NCBI RefSeq assembly: GCF_021534965.1
Contig: NZ_CP091037.1
Span: forward strand, 598,501-662,500
DNA: 64,000 nt
DNA from: Muricauda sp. SCSIO 65647
Lineage (GTDB): Bacteria > Bacteroidota > Bacteroidia > Flavobacteriales > Flavobacteriaceae
Reading direction: 5' to 3'
Shown here piece by piece: positions 8,789 to 20,714 of the stretch. The notes beneath the pieces were generated by a model. It did not search any database. It saw nothing but the letters and a program-made list of their open reading frames with translations, and was not told the origin of the DNA. Positions within the stretch are counted from its first letter, which is position 1; every line of letters starts with the position of its first letter. A program made the position numbers and the translations under genes.

Positions 8789-11700
8789 CGCGGGAGAGCC
8801 CGGCGACTACACCGACGTCAGCGGGACGCTCAACTTCACCGGCAACGACGGCGAGAGCTACGACATCACCGTGCCCATCATCGACGACAGCCTGATCGAG
8901 CCCACCGAGGACTTCACCGTGCTGCTGGACAACCTGTCGACCACCCTGATAGGCATCAACGGCGACACCGCCACGGGCAACATACTGGACAACGACGGCG
9001 GCGGGTCGAACGGCATAGCCTTCGACGCCACCAGCGTCACCGTGAACGAGGGCGACGGAACGGCCACCTTCACCGTCAGGCTCACGGGCAACGTACAGGG
9101 GGGGTTCACCGTGGACTACGCCACCAACGACGGTAGCGCGGGAGAGCCCGGCGACTACACCGACGTCAGCGGGACGCTCAACTTCACCGGCAACGACGGC
9201 GAGAGCTACGACATCACCGTGCCCATCATCGACGACAGCCTGATCGAGCCCACCGAGGACTTCACCGTGCTGCTGGACAACCTGTCGACCACCCTGATAG
9301 GCATCAACGGCGACACCGCCACGGGCAACATACTGGACAACGACGGCGGCGGGTCGAACGGCATAGCCTTCGACGCCACCAGCGTCACCGTGAACGAGGG
9401 CGACGGAACGGCGACCTTCACCGTCAGGCTCACGGGCAACGTACAGGGGGGGTTCACCGTGGACTACGCCACCAACGACGGTAGCGCGGGAGAGCCCGGC
9501 GACTACACCGACGTCAGCGGGACGCTCAACTTCACCGGCAACGACGGCGAGAGCTACGACATCACCGTGCCCATCATCGACGACAGCCTGATCGAGCCCA
9601 CCGAGGACTTCACCGTGCTGCTGGACAACCTGTCGACCACCCTGATAGGCATCAACGGCGACACCGCCACGGGCAACATACTGGACAACGACGGCGGCGG
9701 GTCGAACGGCATAGCCTTCGACGCCACCAGCGTCACCGTGAACGAGGGCGACGGAACGGCCACCTTCACCGTCAGGCTCACGGGCAACGTACAGGGGGGG
9801 TTCACCGTGGACTACGCCACCAACGACGGTAGCGCGGGAGAGCCCGGCGACTACACCGACGTCAGCGGGACGCTCAACTTCACCGGCAACGACGGCGAGA
9901 GCTACGACATCACCGTGCCCATCATCGACGACAGCCTGATCGAGCCCACCGAGGACTTCACCGTGCTGCTGGACAACCTGTCGACAACCCTGATAGGCAT
10001 CAACGGCGACACCGCCACGGGCAACATACTGGACAACGACGGCGGCGGGTCGAACGGCATAGCCTTCGACGCCACCAGCGTCACCGTGAACGAGGGCGAC
10101 GGAACGGCGACCTTCACCGTCAGGCTCACGGGCAACGTACAGGGGGGGTTCACCGTGGACTACGCCACCAACGACGGTAGCGCGGGAGAGCCCGGCGACT
10201 ACACCGACGTCAGCGGGACGCTCAACTTCACCGGCAACGACGGCGAGAGCTACGACATCACCGTGCCCATCATCGACGACAGCCTGATCGAGCCCACCGA
10301 GGACTTCACCGTGCTGCTGGACAACCTGTCGACACCCTGATAGGCATCAACGGCGACACCGCCACGGGCAACATACTGGACAACGACGGCGGCGGGTCGA
10401 ACGGCATAGCCTTCGACGCCACCAGCGTCACCGTGAACGAGGGCGACGGAACGGCGACCTTCACCGTCAGGCTCACGGGCAACGTACAGGGGGGGTTCAC
10501 CGTGGACTACGCCACCAACGACGGTAGCGCGGGAGAGCCCGGCGACTACACCGACGTCAGCGGGACGCTCAACTTCACCGGCAACGACGGCGAGAGCTAC
10601 GACATCACCGTGCCCATCATCGACGACAGCCTGATCGAGCCCACCGAGGACTTCACCGTGCTGCTGGACAACCTGTCGAACCCTGATAGGCATCAACGGC
10701 GACACCGCCACGGGCAACATACTGGACAACGACGGCGGCGGGTCGAACGGCATAGCCTTCGACGCCACCAGCGTCACCGTGAACGAGGGCGACGGAACGG
10801 CGACCTTCACCGTCAGGCTCACGGGCAACGTACAGGGGGGGTTCACCGTGGACTACGCCACCAACGACGGTAGCGCGGGAGAGCCCGGCGACTACACCGA
10901 CGTCAGCGGGACGCTCAACTTCACCGGCAACGACGGCGAGAGCTACGACATCACCGTGCCCATCATCGACGACAGCCTGATCGAGCCCACCGAGGACTTC
11001 ACCGTGCTGCTGGACAACCTGTCGACCACCCTGATAGGCATCAACGGCGACACCGCCACGGGCAACATACTGGACAACGACGGCGGGGGTCGAACGGCAT
11101 AGCCTTCGACGCCACCAGCGTCACCGTGAACGAGGGCGACGGAACGGCCACCTTCACCGTCAGGCTCACGGGCAACGTACAGGGGGGTTCACCGTGGACT
11201 ACGCCACCAACGACGGTAGCGCGGGAGAGCCCGGCGACTACACCGACGTCAGCGGACGCTCAACTTCACCGGCAACGACGGCGAGAGCTACGACATCACC
11301 GTGCCCATCATCGACGACAGCCTGATCGAGCCCACCGAGGACTTCACCGTGCTGCTGGACAACCTGTCGACACCCTGATAGGCATCAACGGCGACACCGC
11401 CACGGGCAACATACTGGACAACGACGGCGGCGGGTCGAACGGCATAGCCTTCGACGCCACCAGCGTCACCGTGAACGAGGGCGACGGAACGGCACCTTCA
11501 CCGTCAGGCTCACGGGCAACGTACAGGGGGGTTCACCGTGGACTACGCCACCAACGACGGTAGCGCGGGAGAGCCCGGCGACTACACCGACGTCAGCGGG
11601 ACGCTCAACTTCACCGGCAACGACGGCGAGAGCTACGACATCACCGTGCCCATCATCGACGACAGCCTGATCGAGCCCACCGAGGACTTCACCGTGCTGC

Positions 11701-14700
11701 TGGACAACCTGTCGACCACCCTGATAGGCATCAACGGCGACACCGCCACGGGCAACATACTGGACAACGACGGCGGCGGGTCGAACGGCATAGCCTTCGA
11801 CGCCACCAGCGTCACCGTGAACGAGGGCGACGGAACGGGACCTTCACCGTCAGGCTCACGGGCAACGTACAGGGGGGTTCACCGTGGACTACGCCACCAA
11901 CGACGGTAGCGCGGGAGAGCCCGGCGACTACACCGACGTCAGCGGACGCTCAACTTCACCGGCAACGACGGCGAGAGCTACGACATCACCGTGCCCATCA
12001 TCGACGACAGCCTGATCGAGCCCACCGAGGACTTCACCGTGCTGCTGGACAACCTGTCGACCACCCTGATAGGCATCAACGGCGACACCGCCACGGGCAA
12101 CATACTGGACAACGACGGCGGCGGGTCGAACGGCATAGCCTTCGACGCCACCAGCGTCACCGTGAACGAGGGCGACGGAACGGCCACCTTCACCGTCAGG
12201 CTCACGGGCAACGTACAGGGGGGGTTCACCGTGGACTACGCCACCAACGACGGTAGCGCGGGAGAGCCCGGCGACTACACCGACGTCAGCGGGACGCTCA
12301 ACTTCACCGGCAACGACGGCGAGAGCTACGACATCACCGTGCCCATCATCGACGACAGCCTGATCGAGCCCACCGAGGACTTCACCGTGCTGCTGGACAA
12401 CCTGTCGACCACCCTGATAGGCATCAACGGCGACACCGCCACGGGCAACATACTGGACAACGACGGCGGCGGGTCGAACGGCATAGCCTTCGACGCCACC
12501 AGCGTCACCGTGAACGAGGGCGACGGAACGGCGACCTTCACCGTCAGGCTCACGGGCAACGTACAGGGGGGTTCACCGTGGACTACGCCACCAACGACGG
12601 TAGCGCGGGAGAGCCCGGCGACTACACCGACGTCAGCGGGACGCTCAACTTCACCGGCAACGACGGCGAGAGCTACGACATCACCGTGCCCATCATCGAC
12701 GACAGCCTGATCGAGCCCACCGAGGACTTCACCGTGCTGCTGGACAACCTGTCGACCACCCTGATAGGCATCAACGGCGACACCGCCACGGGCAACATAC
12801 TGGACAACGACGGCGGCGGGTCGAACGGCATAGCCTTCGACGCCACCAGCGTCACCGTGAACGAGGGCGACGGAACGGCGACCTTCACCGTCAGGCTCAC
12901 GGGCAACGTACAGGGGGGTTCACCGTGGACTACGCCACCAACGACGGTAGCGCGGGAGAGCCCGGCGACTACACCGACGTCAGCGGGACGCTCAACTTCA
13001 CCGGCAACGACGGCGAGAGCTACGACATCACCGTGCCCATCATCGACGACAGCCTGATCGAGCCCACCGAGGACTTCACCGTGCTGCTGGACAACCTGTC
13101 GACCAACCCTGATAGGCATCAACGGCGACACCGCCACGGGCAACATACTGGACAACGACGGCGGCGGGTCGAACGGCATAGCCTTCGACGCCACCAGCGT
13201 CACCGTGAACGAGGGCGACGGAACGGCCACCTTCACCGTCAGGCTCACGGGCAACGTACAGGGGGGGTTCACCGTGGACTACGCCACCAACGACGGTAGC
13301 GCGGGAGAGCCCGGCGACTACACCGACGTCAGCGGGACGCTCAACTTCACCGGCAACGACGGCGAGAGCTACGACATCACCGTGCCCATCATCGACGACA
13401 GCCTGATCGAGCCCACCGAGGACTTCACCGTGCTGCTGGACAACCTGTCGACCACCCTGATAGGCATCAACGGCGACACCGCCACGGGCAACATACTGGA
13501 CAACGACGGCGGCGGGTCGAACGGCATAGCCTTCGACGCCACCAGCGTCACCGTGAACGAGGGCGACGGAACGGCCACCTTCACCGTCAGGCTCACGGGC
13601 AACGTACAGGGGGGTTCACCGTGGACTACGCCACCAACGACGGTAGCGCGGGAGAGCCCGGCGACTACACCGACGTCAGCGGGACGCTCAACTTCACCGG
13701 CAACGACGGCGAGAGCTACGACATCACCGTGCCCATCATCGACGACAGCCTGATCGAGCCCACCGAGGACTTCACCGTGCTGCTGGACAACCTGTCGACC
13801 ACCCTGATAGGCATCAACGGCGACCACCGCCACGGGCAACATACTGGACAACGACGGCGGCGGGTCGAAGCATAGCCTTCGACGCACCAGCGTCACCGTG
13901 AACGAGGGCGACGGAACGGCCACCTTCACCGTCAGGCTCACGGGCAACGTACAGGGGGGTTCACCGTGGACTACGCCACCAACGACGGTAGCGCGGGAGA
14001 GCCCGGCGACTACACCGACGTCAGCGGGACGCTCAACTTCACCGGCAACGACGGCGAGAGCTACGACATCACCGTGCCCATCATCGACGACAGCCTGATC
14101 GAGCCCACCGAGGACTTCACCGTGCTGCTGGACAACCTGTCGACAACCCTGATAGGCATCAACGGCGACACCGCCACGGGCAACATACTGGACAACGACG
14201 GCGGCGGGTCGAACGGCATAGCCTTCGACGCCACCAGCGTCACCGTGAACGAGGGCGACGGAACGGCGACCTTCACCGTCAGGCTCACGGGCAACGTACA
14301 GGGGGGGTTCACCGTGGACTACGCCACCAACGACGGTAGCGCGGGAGAGCCCGGCGACTACACCGACGTCAGCGGGACGCTCAACTTCACCGGCAACGAC
14401 GGCGAGAGCTACGACATCACCGTGCCCATCATCGACGACAGCCTGATCGAGCCCACCGAGGACTTCACCGTGCTGCTGGACAACCTGTCGACCACCCTGA
14501 TAGGCATCAACGGCGACACCGCCACGGGCAACATACTGGACAACGACGGCGGCGGGTCGAACGGCATAGCCTTCGACGCCACCAGCGTCACCGTGAACGA
14601 GGGCGACGGAACGGCGACCTTCACCGTCAGGCTCACGGGCAACGTACAGGGGGGGTTCACCGTGGACTACGCCACCAACGACGGTAGCGCGGGAGAGCCC

Positions 14701-17700
14701 GGCGACTACACCGACGTCAGCGGGACGCTCAACTTCACCGGCAACGACGGCGAGAGCTACGACATCACCGTGCCCATCATCGACGACAGCCTGATCGAGC
14801 CCACCGAGGACTTCACCGTGCTGCTGGACAACCTGTCGACAACCCTGATAGGCATCAACGGCGACACCGCCACGGGCAACATACTGGACAACGACGGCGG
14901 CGGGTCGAACGGCATAGCCTTCGACGCCACCAGCGTCACCGTGAACGAGGGCGACGGAACGGCCACCTTCACCGTCAGGCTCACGGGCAACGTACAGGGG
15001 GGGTTCACCGTGGACTACGCCACCAACGACGGTAGCGCGGGAGAGCCCGGCGACTACACCGACGTCAGCGGGACGCTCAACTTCACCGGCAACGACGGCG
15101 AGAGCTACGACATCACCGTGCCCATCATCGACGACAGCCTGATCGAGCCCACCGAGGACTTCACCGTGCTGCTGGACAACCTGTCGACAACCCTGATAGG
15201 CATCAACGGCGACACCGCCACGGGCAACATACTGGACAACGACGGCGGCGGGTCGAACGGCATAGCCTTCGACGCCACCAGCGTCACCGTGAACGAGGGC
15301 GACGGAACGGCGACCTTCACCGTCAGGCTCACGGGCAACGTACAGGGGGGGTTCACCGTGGACTACGCCACCAACGACGGTAGCGCGGGAGAGCCCGGCG
15401 ACTACACCGACGTCAGCGGGACGCTCAACTTCACCGGCAACGACGGCGAGAGCTACGACATCACCGTGCCCATCATCGACGACAGCCTGATCGAGCCCAC
15501 CGAGGACTTCACCGTGCTGCTGGACAACCTGTCGACAACCCTGATAGGCATCAACGGCGACACCGCCACGGGCAACATACTGGACAACGACGGCGGCGGG
15601 TCGAACGGCATAGCCTTCGACGCCACCAGCGTCACCGTGAACGAGGGCGACGGAACGGCGACCTTCACCGTCAGGCTCACGGGCAACGTACAGGGGGGTT
15701 CACCGTGGACTACGCCACCAACGACGGTAGCGCGGGAGAGCCCGGCGACTACACCGACGTCAGCGGGACGCTCAACTTCACCGGCAACGACGGCGAGAGC
15801 TACGACATCACCGTGCCCATCATCGACGACAGCCTGATCGAGCCCACCGAGGACTTCACCGTGCTGCTGGACAACCTGTCGACCACCCTGATAGGCATCA
15901 ACGGCGACACCGCCACGGGCAACATACTGGACAACGACGGCGGCGGGTCGAACGGCATAGCCTTCGACGCCACCAGCGTCACCGTGAACGAGGGCGACGG
16001 AACGGCCACCTTCACCGTCAGGCTCACGGGCAACGTACAGGGGGGTTCACCGTGGACTACGCCACCAACGACGGTAGCGCGGGAGAGCCCGGCGACTACA
16101 CCGACGTCAGCGGGACGCTCAACTTCACCGGCAACGACGGCGAGAGCTACGACATCACCGTGCCCATCATCGACGACAGCCTGATCGAGCCCACCGAGGA
16201 CTTCACCGTGCTGCTGGACAACCTGTCGACCACCCTGATAGGCATCAACGGCGACACCGCCACGGGCAACATACTGGACAACGACGGCGGCGGGTCGAAC
16301 GGCATAGCCTTCGACGCCACCAGCGTCACCGTGAACGAGGGCGACGGAACGGCCACCTTCACCGTCAGGCTCACGGGCAACGTACAGGGAGGGTTCACCG
16401 TGGACTACGCCACCAACGACGGTAGCGCGGGAGAGCCCGGCGACTACACCGACGTCAGCGGGACGCTCAACTTCACCGGCAACGACGGCGAGAGCTACGA
16501 CATCACCGTGCCCATCATCGACGACAGCCTGATCGAGCCCACCGAGGACTTCACCGTGCTGCTGGACAACCTGTCGACCACCCTGATAGGCATCAACGGC
16601 GACACCGCCACGGGCAACATACTGGACAACGACGGCGGCGGGTCGAACGGCATAGCCTTCGACGCCACCAGCGTCACCGTGAACGAGGGCGACGGAACGG
16701 CGACCTTCACCGTCAGGCTCACGGGCAACGTACAGGGAGGGTTCACCGTGGACTACGCCACCAACGACGGTAGCGCGGGAGAGCCCGGCGACTACACCGA
16801 CGTCAGCGGAACGCTCAACTTCACCGGCAACGACGGCGAGAGCTACGACATCACCGTGCCCATCATCGACGACAGCCTGATCGAGCCCACCGAGGACTTC
16901 ACCGTGCTGCTGGACAACCTGTCGACAACCCTGATAGGCATCAACGGCGACACCGCCACGGGCAACATACTGGACAACGACGGCGGCGGGTCGAACGGCA
17001 TAGCCTTCGACGCCACCAGCGTCACCGTGAACGAGGGCGACGGAACGGCCACCTTCACCGTCAGGCTCACGGGCAACGTACAGGGGGGGTTCACCGTGGA
17101 CTACGCCACCAACGACGGTAGCGCGGGAGAGCCCGGCGACTACACCGACGTCAGCGGGACGCTCAACTTCACCGGCAACGACGGCGAGAGCTACGACATC
17201 ACCGTGCCCATCATCGACGACAGCCTGATCGAGCCCACCGAGGACTTCACCGTGCTGCTGGACAACCTGTCGACCACCCTGATAGGCATCAACGGCGACA
17301 CCGCCACGGGCAACATACTGGACAACGACGGCGGCGGGTCGAACGGCATAGCCTTCGACGCCACCAGCGTCACCGTGAACGAGGGCGACGGAACGGCGAC
17401 CTTCACCGTCAGGCTCACGGGCAACGTACAGGGGGGGTTCACCGTGGACTACGCCACCAACGACGGTAGCGCGGGAGAGCCCGGCGACTACACCGACGTC
17501 AGCGGAACGCTCAACTTCACCGGCAACGACGGCGAGAGCTACGACATCACCGTGCCCATCATCGACGACAGCCTGATCGAGCCCACCGAGGACTTCACCG
17601 TGCTGCTGGACAACCTGTCGACCACCCTGATAGGCATCAACGGCGACACCGCCACGGGCAACATACTGGACAACGATAACATTCCTGGGGTTACGGGCCT

Positions 17701-19537
17701 ATCATTTGACAGCACCGAGGTAACGGTTGATGAAGATGCAGGCACAGCTATCTTTACGGTACGTCTGACAGGAGATGTTCAAAATGGATTTACAGTAGAT
17801 TATACAACTGTGGATGATTTTGCCATCAGTCCTGATGACTATACATCGACCAGCGCAACGTTGACCTTTGCTGGTAATGATGGCGAGAATTATGATATTA
17901 TTGTTCCAATTATCGATGATGTAATCGTTGAGAATACAGAATCATATCAAGTCGTATTGTCAAATCTTTCGCCCAATGTCATAGGCATCAACGGCGACAC
18001 CGCGACCGGAAACATTATCGACAATGATAGTGATAATGATTTCCCAGGCGATGTAACCGCTAACTGTGATGACGTGCCAACGGTACCCGTAATCACATTG
18101 AATGCCGACGGATGCAACTATACAGAAGTCTTTGAAGAGACCATTACAGGTCAAGACGATGGTTGTGCCACAGAGTACACCATCACCAGAACGTGGACCA
18201 TCACCGATTGTGTTGATAATGTTCGTGTACACGTACAGACCATTACAGTAGTTGACGATGAAGCACCAAACTTTGTGGAAGCGCTGCCAAGTGATATGAC
18301 CGTATCATGTGACAGTGTACCACAGGCTGAAACATTGACGGCCATCGACAACTGTGACAACGATGCCTTCGTTACGTTCGATGAGCAGATTACCGATACG
18401 GATAGCTGCGGTTCGAATTATATGATCACCAGAACGTGGACGGCCATGGATTGTGCTGGCAACCAAACGGTTCATGTACAGACCATTACGGTTGAGGACA
18501 CAGAGGCACCTGTTTTCGTGGAAGAATTGCCGCAAAGTATGACGGTAATGTGTAACGAAGTGCCCGATGCCGCCACACTTACCGCAATCGACAATTGTGA
18601 TACCGATGTATCGGTAACCTATGATGAGACCATCACTAACGATGCGAACTGTTCACAGGGTTATATGATTACCAGAACCTGGTCAACGACCGATTGTGCG
18701 GGCAATGTAAATAGTCACACACAGGTGATCACCATTAATCCAACAGGTCCGATTACAGCTAGTGACTATGAGGAGCAAATCACGATCATGTGCGGAGATG
18801 ATGTGCCTGAGGTACCAGAATTGACCTTCATGGGCGGTTGCGGCAATTATCAAGTAGACTTTACGGAAGATACCGTATTCTCTGATGACACTGATGATTA
18901 TATGATTACCAGAACCTGGGAGGTCACTGACTCATGCGGCAATATGGCCACTTTTGAGCAGGTCATCTTTGTAATGCAACCACAATTGGAAGAGGTGACC
19001 ATAGAAATATGTGTCGAAGATGATCCGATTGATCTTATAGACCATCTTCCAGAGTCATTTGACACCAATGGTGTATTCGAAGTCATGAACGGTAATGTCA
19101 TTTTGGATGGCAGCACGTTCAATCCTGCAAACCTTGAAGTAGGCGACTATCTGATATCGTACAGTTCTACCGAAGGTACTTGTAAGTACTATGTTGATTT
19201 TACCATCAAGGTCGATAGTGATTGTGTACCATGTGGAAGAGATGAGATACAGGTTTCCAAAACGGTAACCGCCAATGGCGATGGTATCAATGATGTGTTC
19301 GAAATTACCGGAGTGGAGTATTGCAATTATACTTTCAATGTAATGCTATTCAACCGCTGGGGAGACAAGGTCTTTGAATCAAGGAACTATGAAAACAACT
19401 GGGGTGGATTCTCACCAAACAACTCGTTTGGTAATTCAGGAATGCTTCCAGCTGGCACCTATTATTATATCATTTCCGTGAACGAGGCAGATTTTGAGCC
19501 TATCAATGGGTTTATCTATCTCGGAACCAGTAAGTAA
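5162..19537 (+). CDS. Giant Calx-beta repeat adhesin, T9SS type-B sorted; frame broken as sequenced
   Basis: One gene is inferred from the signal peptide at 5162 to the C-terminal sorting domain ending at 19537. Its frame is open from 5162 to about 8748 and again from 16052 to 19537. Between these points it is interrupted by about twenty small indels inside 29 nearly identical 348-bp repeats. The net change is minus 21 bp, so both ends are in the same frame; restoring consensus length gives about 4,800 residues. The domain order is signal peptide, unique N-terminal region, DUF11-like and HYR-like modules, one divergent Calx-beta domain, 29 uniform Calx-beta domains, one further divergent Calx-beta domain, HYR-like modules and a gliding-motility-associated (type B) sorting domain. 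SprF-like and OmpA-like genes follow, as at SprB-type loci. The role is probably cell-surface adhesion or gliding. It could instead be a true pseudogene, but the placement of the indels argues for consensus error. Confidence 0.8.
7605..17676 (+). repeat. 29-copy array of a 348-bp Calx-beta coding repeat
   Basis: The GGCATAGCC landmark of the unit recurs 29 times between 7622 and 17345. The consensus unit is 348 bp (116 codons) and by count about 65% GC, against about 45% in the first 200 bp of the divergent Calx-beta unit that follows. Copies differ at only a few positions: G or C in GGC[G/C]ACCTTC, C or A in GTCGAC[C/A]ACCCTG, G or A in AGCGG[G/A]ACG, and GGGAGGG replacing the G7 run in copies 26 and 27. 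Small indels interrupt copies 4, 8-13, 15, 16, 18, 19, 24 and 25. Nine of them shorten the G7 run to G6. Longer open stretches inside the array are 8763-10340 and 13966-15837. Each unit encodes one Calx-beta domain with DND and acidic motifs suited to calcium binding. Confidence 0.95.
16052..19537 (+). CDS. C-terminal open segment of the giant adhesin with sorting domain
   Basis: The apparent start here is an internal GTG codon (Val of TVDYATNDG), so this is a fragment of the upstream gene rather than a separate one. It covers the last uniform Calx-beta repeats, a divergent Calx-beta domain (17677 to about 18030) of normal base composition, and four cysteine-containing HYR-like modules with the recurring motif ITRTW..TDCAGN (about 18040-18980). 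A linker of about 80 residues leads to the C-terminal domain at 19225-19534. That domain reads TANGDGINDVFEITG, FNRWGDKVFES and AGTYYYII, the hallmarks of the type-B gliding-motility-associated sorting signal recognised by the T9SS. A strong terminator follows 12 bp after the stop. Confidence 0.85.
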   Translation: MDYATNDGSAGEPGDYTDVSGTLNFTGNDGESYDITVPIIDDSLIEPTEDFTVLLDNLSTTLIGINGDTATGNILDNDGGGSNGIAFDATSVTVNEGDGTATFTVRLTGNVQGGFTVDYATNDGSAGEPGDYTDVSGTLNFTGNDGESYDITVPIIDDSLIEPTEDFTVLLDNLSTTLIGINGDTATGNILDNDGGGSNGIAFDATSVTVNEGDGTATFTVRLTGNVQGGFTVDYATNDGSAGEPGDYTDVSGTLNFTGNDGESYDITVPIIDDSLIEPTEDFTVLLDNLSTTLIGINGDTATGNILDNDGGGSNGIAFDATSVTVNEGDGTATFTVRLTGNVQGGFTVDYATNDGSAGEPGDYTDVSGTLNFTGNDGESYDITVPIIDDSLIEPTEDFTVLLDNLSTTLIGINGDTATGNILDNDGGGSNGIAFDATSVTVNEGDGTATFTVRLTGNVQGGFTVDYATNDGSAGEPGDYTDVSGTLNFTGNDGESYDITVPIIDDSLIEPTEDFTVLLDNLSTTLIGINGDTATGNILDNDNIPGVTGLSFDSTEVTVDEDAGTAIFTVRLTGDVQNGFTVDYTTVDDFAISPDDYTSTSATLTFAGNDGENYDIIVPIIDDVIVENTESYQVVLSNLSPNVIGINGDTATGNIIDNDSDNDFPGDVTANCDDVPTVPVITLNADGCNYTEVFEETITGQDDGCATEYTITRTWTITDCVDNVRVHVQTITVVDDEAPNFVEALPSDMTVSCDSVPQAETLTAIDNCDNDAFVTFDEQITDTDSCGSNYMITRTWTAMDCAGNQTVHVQTITVEDTEAPVFVEELPQSMTVMCNEVPDAATLTAIDNCDTDVSVTYDETITNDANCSQGYMITRTWSTTDCAGNVNSHTQVITINPTGPITASDYEEQITIMCGDDVPEVPELTFMGGCGNYQVDFTEDTVFSDDTDDYMITRTWEVTDSCGNMATFEQVIFVMQPQLEEVTIEICVEDDPIDLIDHLPESFDTNGVFEVMNGNVILDGSTFNPANLEVGDYLISYSSTEGTCKYYVDFTIKVDSDCVPCGRDEIQVSKTVTANGDGINDVFEITGVEYCNYTFNVMLFNRWGDKVFESRNYENNWGGFSPNNSFGNSGMLPAGTYYYIISVNEADFEPINGFIYLGTSK

Positions 19538-19549
19538 TAACAACCACTG

Positions 19550-19584
19550 AAAAATCCCGGCCGACCATGCCGGGATTTTTTTTT
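19550..19584 (+). terminator. Rho-independent terminator after the adhesin gene
   Basis: A 12-bp stem (AAAAATCCCGGC / GCCGGGATTTTT) with a 7-nt loop is followed by a T run. It suggests that the downstream porP/sprF gene has its own promoter or depends on read-through. The spacer 19585-19795 is AT-rich and without a recognisable gene. Confidence 0.85.
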
Positions 19585-19795
19585 ATCCCGGTTTTCCGAT
19601 CAACTTGATTTTCACGCCAGAAATACGTTCATCCATAGAAAAATACACTTCAACGAAACATAGGTTTCAGAACGAATATTAAGACACGTTCAACGTCTAA
19701 ATTACTGATATAGAGCATGTTTTTGTTGCTTTGTATATGAATTATATCCAAATCTTAATTCAACAGGAATACTGAAAAAACTTAACCGATACACC

Positions 19796-20704
19796 ATGAA
19801 AAAAATTACTTTACTCGTTCTATTGGGCATGGTTTTTTGTGGTTTGCAGTCTTTTGCGCAGCAATTGCCGCAGTTTACCCAATACATGTTCAACACCATA
19901 TCGGTAAACCCTGCCTATGCAGGAAGCCGAGAAACGATGAACGTTACCGCCTTGCACCGTAACCAATGGGCAGGGCTTGATGGCAACCCGACCACGAGTA
20001 CCTTTTCATTTCATGCTCCTTTGAATAACGAGCGGGTAGGGCTTGGCCTTTCGTACATCACAGACCAATTGGGTTTCGAGAACACCAATTATGTGTACGG
20101 TGATTTCTCGTATACCATTCCCGTTTCGTACAACACCAAGCTATCTTTTGGCCTAAAAGCCGGTTTCACCAACTATAGATTGGAAAATCCAGATTTGAAC
20201 GATCCTTTCTTCACCTCTAACTTCAACAGTTGGAAGCCCAATTTTGGTGCCGGACTATATTTGAGCAGTGAAAAATGGTATGTAGGTCTGTCTTCACCAA
20301 GAATTTTAAACACCGATTTAAATGAAGGTGAGTTTGAGGCCCTCGAAAGAAACAGTTACTATGCCATTGCAGGTTTGGTACTCGATATATCTGCAGATGT
20401 CAAGTTTCGACCTACGGTATTGAGCAAGTTCACCAATGGTGCACCGGCATCATATGACCTGACCTCAAGCTTTTTGTTTTATGACAAGTTTTGGCTGGGT
20501 GCCTCATATCGGTTGAACGATGCCGCCAATTTTGGTGCCTTCTTAGACTATCAGGTAGCCAACAACTTCAGACTCGGTTATGCCTACGATTTGCCCACAT
20601 CGACCATAAGACCTTATACAGGTGGCACCCATGAAGTCATCTTAATCTACGAACCAAGGTTTTCAAAGAAAACGAAGCTTTACAAATCACCGAGATACTT
20701 CTAA
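19796..20704 (+). CDS. PorP/SprF family T9SS outer-membrane protein
   Basis: The 302-residue product has a Sec signal peptide (LLVLLGMVFCGLQSFAQ) and opens with the family signature QLPQFTQYMFNTISVNPAYAGSRE. The remainder shows alternating amphipathic strands typical of an outer-membrane beta barrel, for example NERVGLGLSYITDQLGFE. In Flavobacterium johnsoniae, SprF is needed to export and attach the adhesin SprB. Type-B sorted proteins are commonly encoded beside an SprF-like protein, so this one most likely serves the giant adhesin. The OmpA-like gene starts 10 bp after its stop, indicating co-transcription. Confidence 0.93.
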   Translation: MKKITLLVLLGMVFCGLQSFAQQLPQFTQYMFNTISVNPAYAGSRETMNVTALHRNQWAGLDGNPTTSTFSFHAPLNNERVGLGLSYITDQLGFENTNYVYGDFSYTIPVSYNTKLSFGLKAGFTNYRLENPDLNDPFFTSNFNSWKPNFGAGLYLSSEKWYVGLSSPRILNTDLNEGEFEALERNSYYAIAGLVLDISADVKFRPTVLSKFTNGAPASYDLTSSFLFYDKFWLGASYRLNDAANFGAFLDYQVANNFRLGYAYDLPTSTIRPYTGGTHEVILIYEPRFSKKTKLYKSPRYF

Positions 20705-20714
20705 ACACCGAACC

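Noticed and set aside
8740-16060. Programmed frameshifting in the adhesin
   Set aside because: Frame changes occur at many unrelated positions and in both directions, often at variant sites, with no consistent slippery-site plus structure signal.
7605-17676. CRISPR-like array
   Set aside because: The units are 348 bp, directly adjacent without unique spacers, and encode a protein domain in frame. No cas gene is in the window.
7605-17676. Horizontal acquisition of the GC-rich repeats
   Set aside because: The array lies inside a gene whose other domains have normal composition, and an unrelated array in the same window shows the same GC shift, so a local mutational or conversion process fits better than transfer. 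This is kept as the alternative in the finding.
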